Source: an uncultured Eubacteriales bacterium (GTDB lineage Bacteria > Bacillota > Clostridia > Christensenellales > Borkfalkiaceae). From it: a stretch of DNA of 33,353 bases. Of this stretch, positions 6,667-13,239 are shown in pieces. Positions within the stretch are counted from its first letter, which is position 1, and the number at the start of each line of letters is the position of its first letter. The notes below the pieces were generated by a model. The model saw only the letters and a program-made list of their open reading frames with translations, was not told where the DNA came from and did not search any database. The stretch spans positions 1-33,353 of the forward strand of contig CAJLKN010000016.1 in assembly GCA_905207235.1 (NCBI GenBank), written 5' to 3'. The position numbers and the translations under genes are program-made.

Positions 6667-7737
6667 ATGTTTTTTGACGAAGAAGAATACGGCGAGGAGC
6701 AGGACAGGCTGGTCCGCAGCACAAAGGGCGAGTACGACGCCGAAGAGAACGTTTTAAGACCAAAAACGCTGGACGCATACGTCGGACAGAGCAAGGTCAA
6801 GGAAAATCTCACGGTGTACATGAACGCCGCAAAAAAGCGAGGGGAGGTGCTCGAGCACGTCCTTTTGTACGGCGCGCCCGGACTGGGCAAGACGACGCTC
6901 GCGCACATAATCGCAAACGAGATGGGCGGACAGCTCAAAATGACCTCCGCGCCCGCAATCGAGCGCAGCGGCGACCTCGCGGCTATACTTACCAACCTCA
7001 ACGACGGCGACGTGCTGTTCATAGACGAAATTCACAGATTAAATCACAGCGTAGAGGAAATTTTATATTCCGCCATGGAAGATTACGCCCTCGATATAAT
7101 AGTAGGCAAGGGTCCTTCGGCGAGGAATATCCGCTTTTCATTAAAAAAATTCACGTTAATCGGCGCAACGACAAAGGCGGGCATGATAGCCAATCCTCTG
7201 CGCGACCGCTTCGGCATAGTATGCAGGCTGGAGATGTATTCTCCCGCCGAACTCAAAGAAATTGTAATGCGCTCGGCTAAAACGCTGGGCATAAGTATAG
7301 ACGACGACGCGGCAAACGAAATTTCCCGCCGCTCGCGCGGCACGCCGAGAATTGCCAACAGGCTTTTGAAGCGCGTGCGCGACTTTTCCACCGTCAACGA
7401 AAGTCAGACGGTAACTCTCGACGACGCGCGTTTCGCGCTCGGCAGAATGGAGATAGACGAACTCGGTCTCGACGAGGTCGACCGCAGTCTTTTGAAGGCA
7501 ATGATTGTAAAGTTCGACGGCAAGCCAGTCGGGCTGGAAACGCTCGCCGCAACCATAAATGAGGACGCGGGCACGATAGAGGACGTGTACGAACCCTATC
7601 TGTTGCAGCTCGGTTTCATAGCGCGCACGCCCCGCGGCAGAGTAATTTTAAAGGGCGGATACGAACACCTCGGCTACACGCCGACGGCGGCGCAGAGCGA
7701 GCAGATAACGCTCTTTGACAAAAAGGAAAACAAATGA
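6667..7737 (+). CDS. ruvB: Holliday junction branch migration ATPase RuvB
   Basis: A 356-residue AAA+ motor that drives branch migration as hexameric rings on either side of RuvA. Walker A is G-A-P-G-L-G-K-T-T (69-77) and Walker B D-E-I-H is at 120-123. Sensor 1 is visible in L-I-G-A-T-T-K-A-G, the arginine finger region in L-R-D-R-F-G, and sensor 2 in G-T-P-R-I-A-N-R-L-L. A C-terminal winged helix ends in R-T-P-R-G-R. It is slightly long at the N-terminus, with an acidic E/D-rich lead. Its TGA overlaps the queA ATG by 4 nt. Confidence 0.98.
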   Translation: MFFDEEEYGEEQDRLVRSTKGEYDAEENVLRPKTLDAYVGQSKVKENLTVYMNAAKKRGEVLEHVLLYGAPGLGKTTLAHIIANEMGGQLKMTSAPAIERSGDLAAILTNLNDGDVLFIDEIHRLNHSVEEILYSAMEDYALDIIVGKGPSARNIRFSLKKFTLIGATTKAGMIANPLRDRFGIVCRLEMYSPAELKEIVMRSAKTLGISIDDDAANEISRRSRGTPRIANRLLKRVRDFSTVNESQTVTLDDARFALGRMEIDELGLDEVDRSLLKAMIVKFDGKPVGLETLAATINEDAGTIEDVYEPYLLQLGFIARTPRGRVILKGGYEHLGYTPTAAQSEQITLFDKKENK

Positions 7738-8768
7738 GCCAGGTAGTATATAAAAAATCTGATTTTTTCTATGAGCTTCCGCCCGAACAGATAGCCCAGA
7801 CGCCCGCAAATCCTCGCGACAGTGCGCGCCTTATGGTCTATGACAGGCAGAAAGATAAAGTTGAGCACAGAATATTCCGCGACGTAACCGATTATCTTCG
7901 CGCGGGCGACGTGCTCGTCATCAACAATACAAAGGTCCTGCCCGCCCGCCTTTATGCAAAGACGGTCAACGGCGGCAACGTAGAAGTGCTGTTGCTTAAA
8001 AGGCTGGACATAGATAAATGGGAAGCCCTGGTAAAGCCGGGCAAAAAATGCCGCATAGGCACGCACCTCACCATCAGCGATAAACTTTCGCTCACCGTCG
8101 AGGGCATAACCGACAGCGGCGAAAGAATAGTGCATTTTCATTGCGACGGAGTGTTTGAAGAAGTGCTAGAAGAGGTCGGTTCAATGCCGTTGCCGCCCTA
8201 TATAAAACACAAACTCGAAGATAAAAATTCCTATCAGACGGTGTATGCAAAGACAGACGGCTCTGCCGCCGCACCCACCGCGGGACTGCATTTCACGCCC
8301 GAACTGCTCGATAAAATAAGGGCAATGGGCGTCGAGGTCGTCGAAGTTCTCCTTCACGTAGGCCTTGGCACGTTCCGTCCCGTCAAGGAAGATATAATCA
8401 CCGACCACAAAATGCATAGCGAATACTATTGCGTAAGCAAACAGGCGGCTGACGCCATAAACAAGGCAAAGGCGGAGGGGCGTAGGGTAATCGCCGTCGG
8501 TACGACGTCGGTGCGCACGCTCGAAAGCGCGACGGGCGACGACGGGATAGTCAGGGCGGAAAGCGGCGATACTTCCATTTTCATTTACCCACCCTATAAG
8601 TTCAAGTGCGTAGATGCGCTCATAACCAACTTCCACCTGCCCGAAAGCACCCTCATCATGCTCGTAGCCGCAATGACCGGCAGGGAAAAAATTCTCTCCC
8701 TCTACGAAGAGGCGGTAAGGGAGGGGTATCGGTTCTTTTCCTTCGGCGACGCTATGATGATTGTATAA
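7734..8768 (+). CDS. queA: S-adenosylmethionine:tRNA ribosyltransferase-isomerase QueA
   Basis: A 344-residue enzyme of queuosine synthesis that moves the ribosyl part of SAM to preQ1 in tRNA, giving epoxyqueuosine. Family segments include Y-E-L-P-P-E-Q-I-A-Q-T-P near the N-terminus, P-T-A-G-L-H-F-T, H-V-G-L-G-T-F-R-P-V and I-T-N-F-H-L-P-E-S-T-L near the C-terminus. It is coupled to ruvB by an ATGA overlap, a common Clostridia arrangement. The last five codons and stop lie inside a 31-bp unit that is repeated directly after the gene. The usual partner tgt follows, but only after 534 nt of non-coding repeats. Confidence 0.97.
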   Translation: MSQVVYKKSDFFYELPPEQIAQTPANPRDSARLMVYDRQKDKVEHRIFRDVTDYLRAGDVLVINNTKVLPARLYAKTVNGGNVEVLLLKRLDIDKWEALVKPGKKCRIGTHLTISDKLSLTVEGITDSGERIVHFHCDGVFEEVLEEVGSMPLPPYIKHKLEDKNSYQTVYAKTDGSAAAPTAGLHFTPELLDKIRAMGVEVVEVLLHVGLGTFRPVKEDIITDHKMHSEYYCVSKQAADAINKAKAEGRRVIAVGTTSVRTLESATGDDGIVRAESGDTSIFIYPPYKFKCVDALITNFHLPESTLIMLVAAMTGREKILSLYEEAVREGYRFFSFGDAMMIV

Positions 8769-8812
8769 GTGTCGCAATACAGCTATGATGATTGTATAAG
8801 CTTCGCAATACT
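8751..8812 (+). repeat. 31-bp tandem duplication covering the queA 3' end
   Basis: Two adjacent 31-bp units, 8751-8781 and 8782-8812, match at 28 positions. Both begin with the 19-mer GCTATGATGATTGTATAAG, which in the first unit encodes A-M-M-I-V and the queA stop. The second unit is a non-coding copy of the gene end that leads into the larger repeat block. Confidence 0.85.
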
Positions 8813-8817
8813 GCGTT

Positions 8818-8909
8818 GCGCTGCGGCAACCCTCGGTCATTTACATTTAAGTAAACTCCCTCGGGTTTTCCTCGCGCGCCTTGTCTTGCTCGCTTCTCCA
8901 ATCCTCATT
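8818..8909 (-). repeat. 92-bp direct repeat, copy A
   Basis: This 92-bp unit recurs at 9059-9150 with two mismatches; the starts are 241 nt apart. As minus-strand RNA it folds into a long hairpin. The inner stem is 8839-8844 with 8851-8856 (loop 8845-8850). Outside it come tandem G.A pairs, two G-C pairs, a second tandem G.A and a five-pair stem (8828-8832 with 8863-8867). The strand is assigned because G.A pairs form only in the minus-strand RNA; the plus strand would have T/C mismatches. Confidence 0.8.
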
Positions 8910-8953
8910 GCTGACGACCGAGCTTGCTTTTACCCAAACAACAGTTGCGACTT

Positions 8954-9033
8954 TGCTCAGTCACATACTTCATTGTATGCTCCCCTCGCAGGTGCTCGAC
9001 TTCCTTGTCTTGCTCGCTTCTCCAATCATCATT
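8954..9033 (-). repeat. Diverged third copy of the queA-tgt repeat
   Basis: Bases 9003-9033 match 8879-8909 of copy A at 30 of 31 positions. The rest of the unit has diverged in sequence but keeps the fold. The inner stem is 8963-8968 with 8975-8980 (CAU/AUG where copy A has UUU/AAA), followed by tandem G.A, two pairs with one bulged base, tandem G.A, and an outer UGC/GCA stem (8954-8956 with 8988-8990) replacing CCC/GGG. These are compensatory changes. Confidence 0.65.
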
Positions 9034-9058
9034 GATTGAAGAACAGACTTTACAAAGT

Positions 9059-9150
9059 GCGCTGCGGCAACCCTCGGTCATTTACATTTAAGTAAACTCC
9101 CTCGGGTTTTCCTCGCGCGCCTTGTATTGCTCGCTTCTACAATCCTCATT
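9059..9150 (-). repeat. 92-bp direct repeat, copy B
   Basis: Matches copy A at 90 of 92 positions. The two changes (9126 and 9139) lie in the arm outside the predicted hairpin, and the folded part is identical. With copy A and the diverged copy it makes a three-unit array. Confidence 0.8.
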
Positions 9151-9267
9151 TCCAAAGTGTCGGGCAGATAAAGCCTCATATAACTTTTATGCAGCGACCC
9201 TGCGCAAGCAGAGTTTGCGGCATTGAATGCGGCATATAACCGCGCCAATCACAAAAAATTACACTCC

Positions 9268-9293
9268 CGCGCGCCGTCAAGGCGTGCGTTTTT
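9268..9293 (+). terminator. Terminator or attenuator just before tgt
   Basis: An 8-bp stem (9268-9275 with 9281-9288, one G.U pair), a GTCAA loop and five T (9289-9293). The tgt ribosome binding site AAGGA starts at the next base, so the element sits inside the immediate leader of tgt. Confidence 0.6.
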
Positions 9294-9302
9294 AAGGATA
9301 AT

Positions 9303-10418
9303 ATGGAAAAATTCTCTTTTGAACTTCAACACGTCGAAAAGCACACGGGCGCGAGAGCGGGCGTCTTTCACACCCCTCACGGCGACATACTTACGCCCGT
9401 ATATATGCCCGTCGGAACGCAGGCTACCGTAAAGGGAGTATTTCCCCGCGACCTCAAGGAGGCGGGCAGTCAGATAATACTTTCCAACACCTATCACCTC
9501 TACATGCGCCCGGGCGACGAGCTCGTCCGCAAGGCGGGCGGTCTGCACAAATTCATGAACTGGGACAGACCCATTCTCACCGACAGCGGCGGCTTTCAGG
9601 TTTTTTCTCTGACAAAACTGAATAAAATAAAAGACGAAGGGGTATATTTCAATTCGCATATAGACGGTTCGCAGCACCTCTTTACGCCCGAAAAGGCGAT
9701 AAAGATTGAAGAAAACCTCGGCGCGGACATAATAATGGCATTCGACCAATGCTCGGAATACGGCTACACCTACGAGCAGGCAAAACAGGCGATGGAGCGC
9801 ACCTCGCGCTGGCTCGAACGCTGTGCCGCGGCAAAGACGAGGGAGGATCAGGCGCTCTTTCCCATAGTTCAGGGCAACTTTTATAAAGATTTGCGCCTCG
9901 AAAGTCTTTCCCGCTGTCTGCCTTACGCCAAGCACGGCATTGCGATAGGCGGACTTTCTGTCGGCGAGCCCAAGCCGCTTATGTACGAAATGCTCGAAGC
10001 CATTCGCCCCGCCCTTCCCGAAAGCGTTCCCCGTTATCTCATGGGCGTCGGTTCTCCCGACTGTCTTATAGAAGGCGTTCTGCGCGGCATAGACATGTTC
10101 GACTGCGTTCTCGCGACGCGCGTCGCGCGCAACGGCACGGCGTTCACTTCGCAGGGCAAAGTCGTCGTGCGCAACGGCAAATACAAGGAAGATTTCACTC
10201 CGCTCGACCCCGAATGCGACTGCTACTGCTGCCGCAACTACACAAAGGCATACGTAAGGCACCTCATAAACGTCAACGAAATGCTCGCAGCCATGCTTTT
10301 GAGCCTTCATAACATAACTTTCCTGCACAAACTGATGGCGGGAATGAGGCAGGCGATTTTCGACGATTGCCTTACTGAATACGCCCAAGAGTTCTATAAA
10401 CGCTATTCAAACGTCTGA
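9303..10418 (+). CDS. tgt: tRNA-guanine transglycosylase
   Basis: A 371-residue TIM-barrel enzyme that replaces guanine-34 of GUN-anticodon tRNAs with preQ1. The general acid/base is D94 in T-D-S-G-G-F-Q and the nucleophile is D267 in D-M-F-D-C-V. The specificity region includes G-I-A-I-G-G-L-S-V-G-E and M-G-V-G-S-P-D. The structural zinc site is C305, C307, C310 and H336. Length is normal for bacterial Tgt. AAGGA (9294-9298) stands just before the ATG. It works directly upstream of QueA in the pathway, and is unusual only in being cut off from queA by a repeat block and a terminator-like hairpin. Confidence 0.98.
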   Translation: MEKFSFELQHVEKHTGARAGVFHTPHGDILTPVYMPVGTQATVKGVFPRDLKEAGSQIILSNTYHLYMRPGDELVRKAGGLHKFMNWDRPILTDSGGFQVFSLTKLNKIKDEGVYFNSHIDGSQHLFTPEKAIKIEENLGADIIMAFDQCSEYGYTYEQAKQAMERTSRWLERCAAAKTREDQALFPIVQGNFYKDLRLESLSRCLPYAKHGIAIGGLSVGEPKPLMYEMLEAIRPALPESVPRYLMGVGSPDCLIEGVLRGIDMFDCVLATRVARNGTAFTSQGKVVVRNGKYKEDFTPLDPECDCYCCRNYTKAYVRHLINVNEMLAAMLLSLHNITFLHKLMAGMRQAIFDDCLTEYAQEFYKRYSNV

Positions 10419-10474
10419 ATTTAACTTTAATTTAAGAAAATTGAGTGAAAAACCGCCCGATTGCTTTAAAATAC

Positions 10475-10503
10475 TTGCCAACGGGCAATAAAAATATTAT
10501 TAT
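10475..10503 (+). promoter_or_regulatory. Candidate promoter of yajC
   Basis: TTGCCA (10475-10480), a 17-nt spacer and TATTAT (10498-10503) in an A/T-rich gap of 117 nt between tgt and yajC. Other overlapping -10 choices exist (TATTAT at 10495), so the exact start is open. Confidence 0.55.
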
Positions 10504-10535
10504 AAAAATACAATTAAAAAATTTCGGAGAAAATC

Positions 10536-11051
10536 ATGTTCAATTCAATTTTAGCAGGAGAAGCCGACAACCAGATATTCATGTACGTCCTCATGGGCGT
10601 GCTTATCGTTGCGGTAATTGCAATGTTCGTATTCAGCGCCCGCCGCAACAAAAAGCGTCAGCAGGAGGCAGAACAGCTCATCAATTCCGTAAAGCCGGGT
10701 AATAAGGTCAAGACCATAGGCGGCGTTTGCGGAATAGTGGTAGAAGTCAACGACGAGGAAAACACCTTCGTGCTCGAAACGGGCAGCGAGGCTTCGGGCA
10801 AGTGCTACATGAAGTTCGACAGACAGGCAATATATCAGACCGACGCCGTTGTAACTCCCGCAGACAAGGCGGCAGACAAGACTGAACAGGTTGAAGAGCA
10901 GCCCGCCGAAGAGCCCGCCCAGACAGCCGAAGAGGTAAAGGAAGAGCCCGCTCAGGCAGTTGCGGAAGAAAAGGTTGAGGAGGCAAAACAGCCTTCCGAA
11001 AAGCCCGCACGCGCAAAAAAAGGTTCAAAAAAGAGCTCTGACGCAGAGTAA
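10536..11051 (+). CDS. yajC: Preprotein translocase subunit YajC, long-tailed
   Basis: A 171-residue small membrane protein that associates with SecDF at the Sec translocon. One transmembrane helix (about 14-34) is followed by a basic stretch (A-R-R-N-K-K-R-Q-Q). The conserved YajC core runs from about 52 to 108, starting V-K-P-G-N-K-V-K-T-I-G-G-V-C-G-I-V. Usual YajC proteins have about 85-115 residues; this one adds a tail (about 109-171) rich in Glu, Ala, Pro and Lys, low in complexity and ending in a basic Ser/Lys segment. GGAG stands 8-9 nt before the ATG. Its neighbours secD and secF agree with the assignment. Confidence 0.93.
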   Translation: MFNSILAGEADNQIFMYVLMGVLIVAVIAMFVFSARRNKKRQQEAEQLINSVKPGNKVKTIGGVCGIVVEVNDEENTFVLETGSEASGKCYMKFDRQAIYQTDAVVTPADKAADKTEQVEEQPAEEPAQTAEEVKEEPAQAVAEEKVEEAKQPSEKPARAKKGSKKSSDAE

Positions 11052-11074
11052 TTGAATAAGTTCTAAACGCTTAT

Positions 11075-11113
11075 CCCTCCGCATACCGTAAATGTAGGCG
11101 GAGGGATTATTTT
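11075..11113 (+). promoter_or_regulatory. Hairpin burying the ribosome binding site of the next gene
   Basis: CCCTCCGC (11075-11082) pairs perfectly with GCGGAGGG (11098-11105), with a small inner stem. The Shine-Dalgarno GGAGGG for the ATG at 11114 lies in the 3' arm. ATTATTTT follows, so the hairpin could also act as a partial terminator for yajC. Confidence 0.6.
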
Positions 11114-11479
11114 ATGCTGAAAGATGCAATTCAGATAAGCAAGGCGGCGTGCGCCGCCGTAGTTTTCGCGCTCATATATGCCCTGCTGTTCGCGCTGGCG
11201 ATACAGCTATTCGGCATACCTACGGGCGCAGTAAAGCCTGTCAACCAGGTGTTCAAAATACTTTCGATTATTTTCGGCGGGATGATATTTCTTCGCGGCG
11301 AGCGCGGACTTATCAAGGGCGCGATATTCGGCATTTCGGCGTATATTCAGACGTATATGCTCTTTTGCACGATAGCGGGCGCTTTCACGTTCAACTGGAT
11401 GACCGTCGCCGAACTTCTCATAGGCACCGCGGCGGGCGCAATCACGGGCGTTATCGCCGTAAACCTCAAAAAAGAGTAA
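11114..11479 (+). CDS. TIGR04086-like four-helix membrane protein
   Basis: A 121-residue integral membrane protein of unknown function. Hydrophobic segments lie at about 11-33, 44-62, 65-90 and 95-116, so four helices are likely, with a short basic C-terminus (L-K-K-E). Size, topology, Gly-rich third and fourth helices and position between yajC and the SCIFF peptide gene match the TIGR04086/YrzE group found there in many Clostridia. The family assignment rests on context and general resemblance rather than on a catalytic motif. Its ribosome binding site is held in a hairpin. Confidence 0.72.
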   Translation: MLKDAIQISKAACAAVVFALIYALLFALAIQLFGIPTGAVKPVNQVFKILSIIFGGMIFLRGERGLIKGAIFGISAYIQTYMLFCTIAGAFTFNWMTVAELLIGTAAGAITGVIAVNLKKE

Positions 11480-11496
11480 AAATAATTATAAAACGC

Positions 11497-11525
11497 TTGC
11501 AATTTGTCTTTTCATAAACTATAAT
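11497..11525 (+). promoter_or_regulatory. Promoter of scfA
   Basis: TTGCAA (11497-11502), a 17-nt spacer and a perfect TATAAT (11520-11525). Transcription would start near 11532, about 30 nt before the scfA ATG. Confidence 0.8.
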
Positions 11526-11560
11526 GTAATAAATAATACAGGCGTTAAGGAGAGTTTGAA

Positions 11561-11719
11561 ATGATAAAAACCATAGCAAAACCCGTTGAAAGAAAAGTTA
11601 CCGCTTGCGGCGAATGCAGATCAACCTGCCAGTCGGCTTGCAAGACGAGCTGCACCGTAGGCAACCAGAGCTGCGAAAGAATTACAAGAGAACAGAACCC
11701 TGAAAAGGACGTAAAGTAA
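11561..11719 (+). CDS. scfA: SCIFF (six-cysteine) ranthipeptide precursor ScfA
   Basis: A 52-residue precursor peptide. Six cysteines (16, 19, 23, 27, 31, 38) lie within 23 residues, and C-x3-C-K-T-S-C-T-V is the signature of the SCIFF family (six cysteines in forty-five residues), a nearly universal Clostridia peptide. The maturase ScfB joins cysteine sulfur to carbon atoms of acceptor residues (thioether bonds of the ranthipeptide class). The basic N-terminal part (1-14) is the likely leader. AAGGAGAG (11547-11554) stands 6 nt before the ATG and a strong promoter lies upstream. Mature function is unsettled; work in other Clostridia suggests signalling or metabolic roles. The C-terminal tail of about 14 residues is longer than in many SCIFF peptides. 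Confidence 0.95.
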   Translation: MIKTIAKPVERKVTACGECRSTCQSACKTSCTVGNQSCERITREQNPEKDVK

Positions 11720-11726
11720 AAAGTTT

Positions 11727-11752
11727 CCGCAGGCTGCCGTAAGGCAGGGCGG
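11727..11752 (+). terminator. Weak hairpin between scfA and scfB
   Basis: CCGC (11727-11730) with GCGG (11749-11752) outside CTGCC (11734-11738) with GGCAG (11743-11747), GTAA loop. The tail TTGTCGTTG is only partly T-rich. Partial termination here would let scfA exceed scfB in transcript amount. Confidence 0.35.
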
Positions 11753-11811
11753 TTGTCGTTGCGCTGCAAAAAGTCGTTGCGGCGTAATGCGTTATAAATT
11801 AAAATTCTTAA

Positions 11812-11837
11812 AGGGAGCAGAACACAATCTGCTCCCT
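11812..11837 (+). promoter_or_regulatory. Hairpin in the scfB leader
   Basis: A perfect 10-bp stem (AGGGAGCAGA at 11812-11821 with its complement at 11828-11837) and a 6-nt loop, ending 12 nt before the scfB ATG. The tail ATTTAATG is a weak terminator tail. The only Shine-Dalgarno-like bases nearby (GGGAG) are in the 5' arm, too far from the ATG to act directly. Confidence 0.5.
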
Positions 11838-11849
11838 ATTTAATGTCAT

Positions 11850-13166
11850 ATGATACATGTTTTCAAATACAAAGATATAAATTACATTTACGATACGGGC
11901 AGCGGCAGTTTGCACACCTGCGACGATAAAACCGCAGCCTATCTTTCCGCGCGCGAAAAGGGCGAAGTCTGCAACCTCACCGACGAGGAAGTCGCCGAAA
12001 TCAAGCGCGACGTTTACGAGCTTGAAGAGCAGGGGCTTCTGGGCGCGGAAGAAATAAAGACATATCCTCCCAAGTCGAGCGAGGTAAAAGCGCTCTGCAT
12101 ACACATCTGCCACGACTGCAACCTTCGTTGCCGCTATTGCTTTGCGGACGAGGGCGCATATCACGCCGCAAGGGAATTCATGAGCGAGGAGACCGCCAAA
12201 AAGGCGATAGACTTCCTCATCGAAAACAGCGGCAACCGCAAGGTGCTCGAAGCCGACTTCTTCGGCGGCGAACCCCTCATGTGCCTCCAAACGATAAAAA
12301 ACGTCGTAAAGTATGCCCGCGAACAGGGCGCAAAGGTCGGCAAAAAGTTCCTCTTCACGACGACGACAAACGCGCTTCTTCTTGACGACGACGCCATTGA
12401 ATTTTTCAATGCCGAAATGGAAAACGTCGTTCTTTCGATAGACGGCAGAAAGGAAGTGCACGACGCCATAAGAAAGACTATAAACGGCAAGGGCAGTTTC
12501 GACGCCGTCCTTCCCCACATAAAAAAATTCGTCAGAAGCAGGGGAAACAAGTCTTACTACGTCCGCGGCACGTTCACGGCTAAAAATCTCGATTTTTCGA
12601 AGGACGTCATTTTCCTCGCCGAACAGGGCTTCGACAGCATATCGCTCGAGCCCGTTGTAACGGATATCGACGACCTCGCCATAAAACCCGAACACCTTCC
12701 CGCAATAAAGGCGGAGTACGAAAATCTCTGCGACAAGTACATCGAAAAGTACAAAAAGGGCGAGGGCTTCAACTTTTTCCACTTCAATATAGACCTCGAG
12801 GGCGGACCCTGCCTTGCAAAGCGCGTCTCGGCGTGCGGCGCGGGCAACGAATATTTTTCCGTCGTGCCCAACGGCGACATATATCCCTGCCATCAGTTTG
12901 CGGGCGATAAGGACTTTCTTATGGGCAACGTATATGAAGGCAAGCTCGACGAAAAAATACGCTCGAAGTTTGCTTCGTCCTGCCTTTTCACCCGCAAGGA
13001 ATGCGGCGACTGCTTCGCGAAATTTATATGCAGCGGCGGTTGCAGCGCAAACAATTATCACTTTACGGGCGACATAGAAACGCCCTATAAGATAACCTGC
13101 GAAATGATGAAAAAGCGCGTCGAATGCGCAATGCACGTGCTCGCAGTCAAAAAGGGCATGGTATAA
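11850..13166 (+). CDS. scfB: SCIFF maturase, SPASM radical SAM enzyme ScfB
   Basis: A 438-residue radical SAM enzyme that forms the thioether crosslinks of the ScfA peptide. The [4Fe-4S] SAM-cluster motif is C90-N-L-R-C94-R-Y-C97, within C-H-D-C-N-L-R-C-R-Y-C-F-A. The N-terminal 80 residues form a peptide-recognition region with a family-typical start (M-I-H-V-F-K-Y). F-F-G-G-E-P-L (about 131-137) is the conserved GGEP loop. The C-terminal SPASM region, from about residue 320, has many Cys (C-G-A-G-N, N-G-D-I-Y-P-C-H-Q-F, C-x2-C-F-A-K-F-I-C-S-G-G-C) for auxiliary clusters. There is no clear ribosome binding site before ATG 11850 and no better start upstream. Confidence 0.95.
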   Translation: MIHVFKYKDINYIYDTGSGSLHTCDDKTAAYLSAREKGEVCNLTDEEVAEIKRDVYELEEQGLLGAEEIKTYPPKSSEVKALCIHICHDCNLRCRYCFADEGAYHAAREFMSEETAKKAIDFLIENSGNRKVLEADFFGGEPLMCLQTIKNVVKYAREQGAKVGKKFLFTTTTNALLLDDDAIEFFNAEMENVVLSIDGRKEVHDAIRKTINGKGSFDAVLPHIKKFVRSRGNKSYYVRGTFTAKNLDFSKDVIFLAEQGFDSISLEPVVTDIDDLAIKPEHLPAIKAEYENLCDKYIEKYKKGEGFNFFHFNIDLEGGPCLAKRVSACGAGNEYFSVVPNGDIYPCHQFAGDKDFLMGNVYEGKLDEKIRSKFASSCLFTRKECGDCFAKFICSGGCSANNYHFTGDIETPYKITCEMMKKRVECAMHVLAVKKGMV

Positions 13167-13169
13167 CTG

Positions 13170-13194
13170 AATTTTGCGCCCATTGCGCAAAATT
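13170..13194. repeat. Hairpin after scfB
   Basis: A perfect 10-bp inverted repeat (AATTTTGCGC at 13170-13179, complement at 13185-13194), loop CCATT. There is no T run beyond the stem, so it is a poor intrinsic terminator; it may protect the 3' end of the scfB message. Confidence 0.45.
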
Positions 13195-13239
13195 TCACGC
13201 GCGCGCATATAAAAAAATGCTCAAGCCGCTTATAATCGT

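Larger units (their letters stand above)
8813..9267. other. Non-coding spacer between queA and tgt
   Basis: This stretch has no credible gene. Short open frames across it follow the repeat sequence and resemble no known family. It holds the three repeat units. After copy B comes about 115 nt of unique sequence with small hairpins only (CGCAA/TTGCG at 9203-9218; GCGG/CCGC at 9229-9243) and a direct repeat of TGCGGCAT. Because tgt and preQ1 are linked, a preQ1 riboswitch was looked for; no class I consensus was found. Confidence 0.6.

Noticed and set aside
8769..9035. 88-codon open frame after queA
   Set aside because: It runs over the repeat units, starts inside the duplicated queA tail, resembles no protein family and has no ribosome binding site; the sequence is better explained as non-coding repeat.
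8818..9150. CRISPR array
   Set aside because: Only two full copies, 92 bp long and 149 bp apart, with no cas genes; repeat and spacer lengths are wrong for CRISPR.
8818..9150. Integron attC sites or a transposon end
   Set aside because: No integrase or transposase is present, and the hairpin lacks the paired R and L boxes of attC.
9150..9302. preQ1 class I riboswitch before tgt
   Set aside because: The expected short hairpin with a C-rich loop and an A-rich tail was looked for and not found, though other classes cannot be excluded by eye.
11808..13208. 466-codon open frame on the minus strand opposite scfB
   Set aside because: It mirrors the codon pattern of scfB, lacks recognisable motifs and covers a clear radical SAM gene; the same holds for long minus-strand frames opposite tgt and rel.
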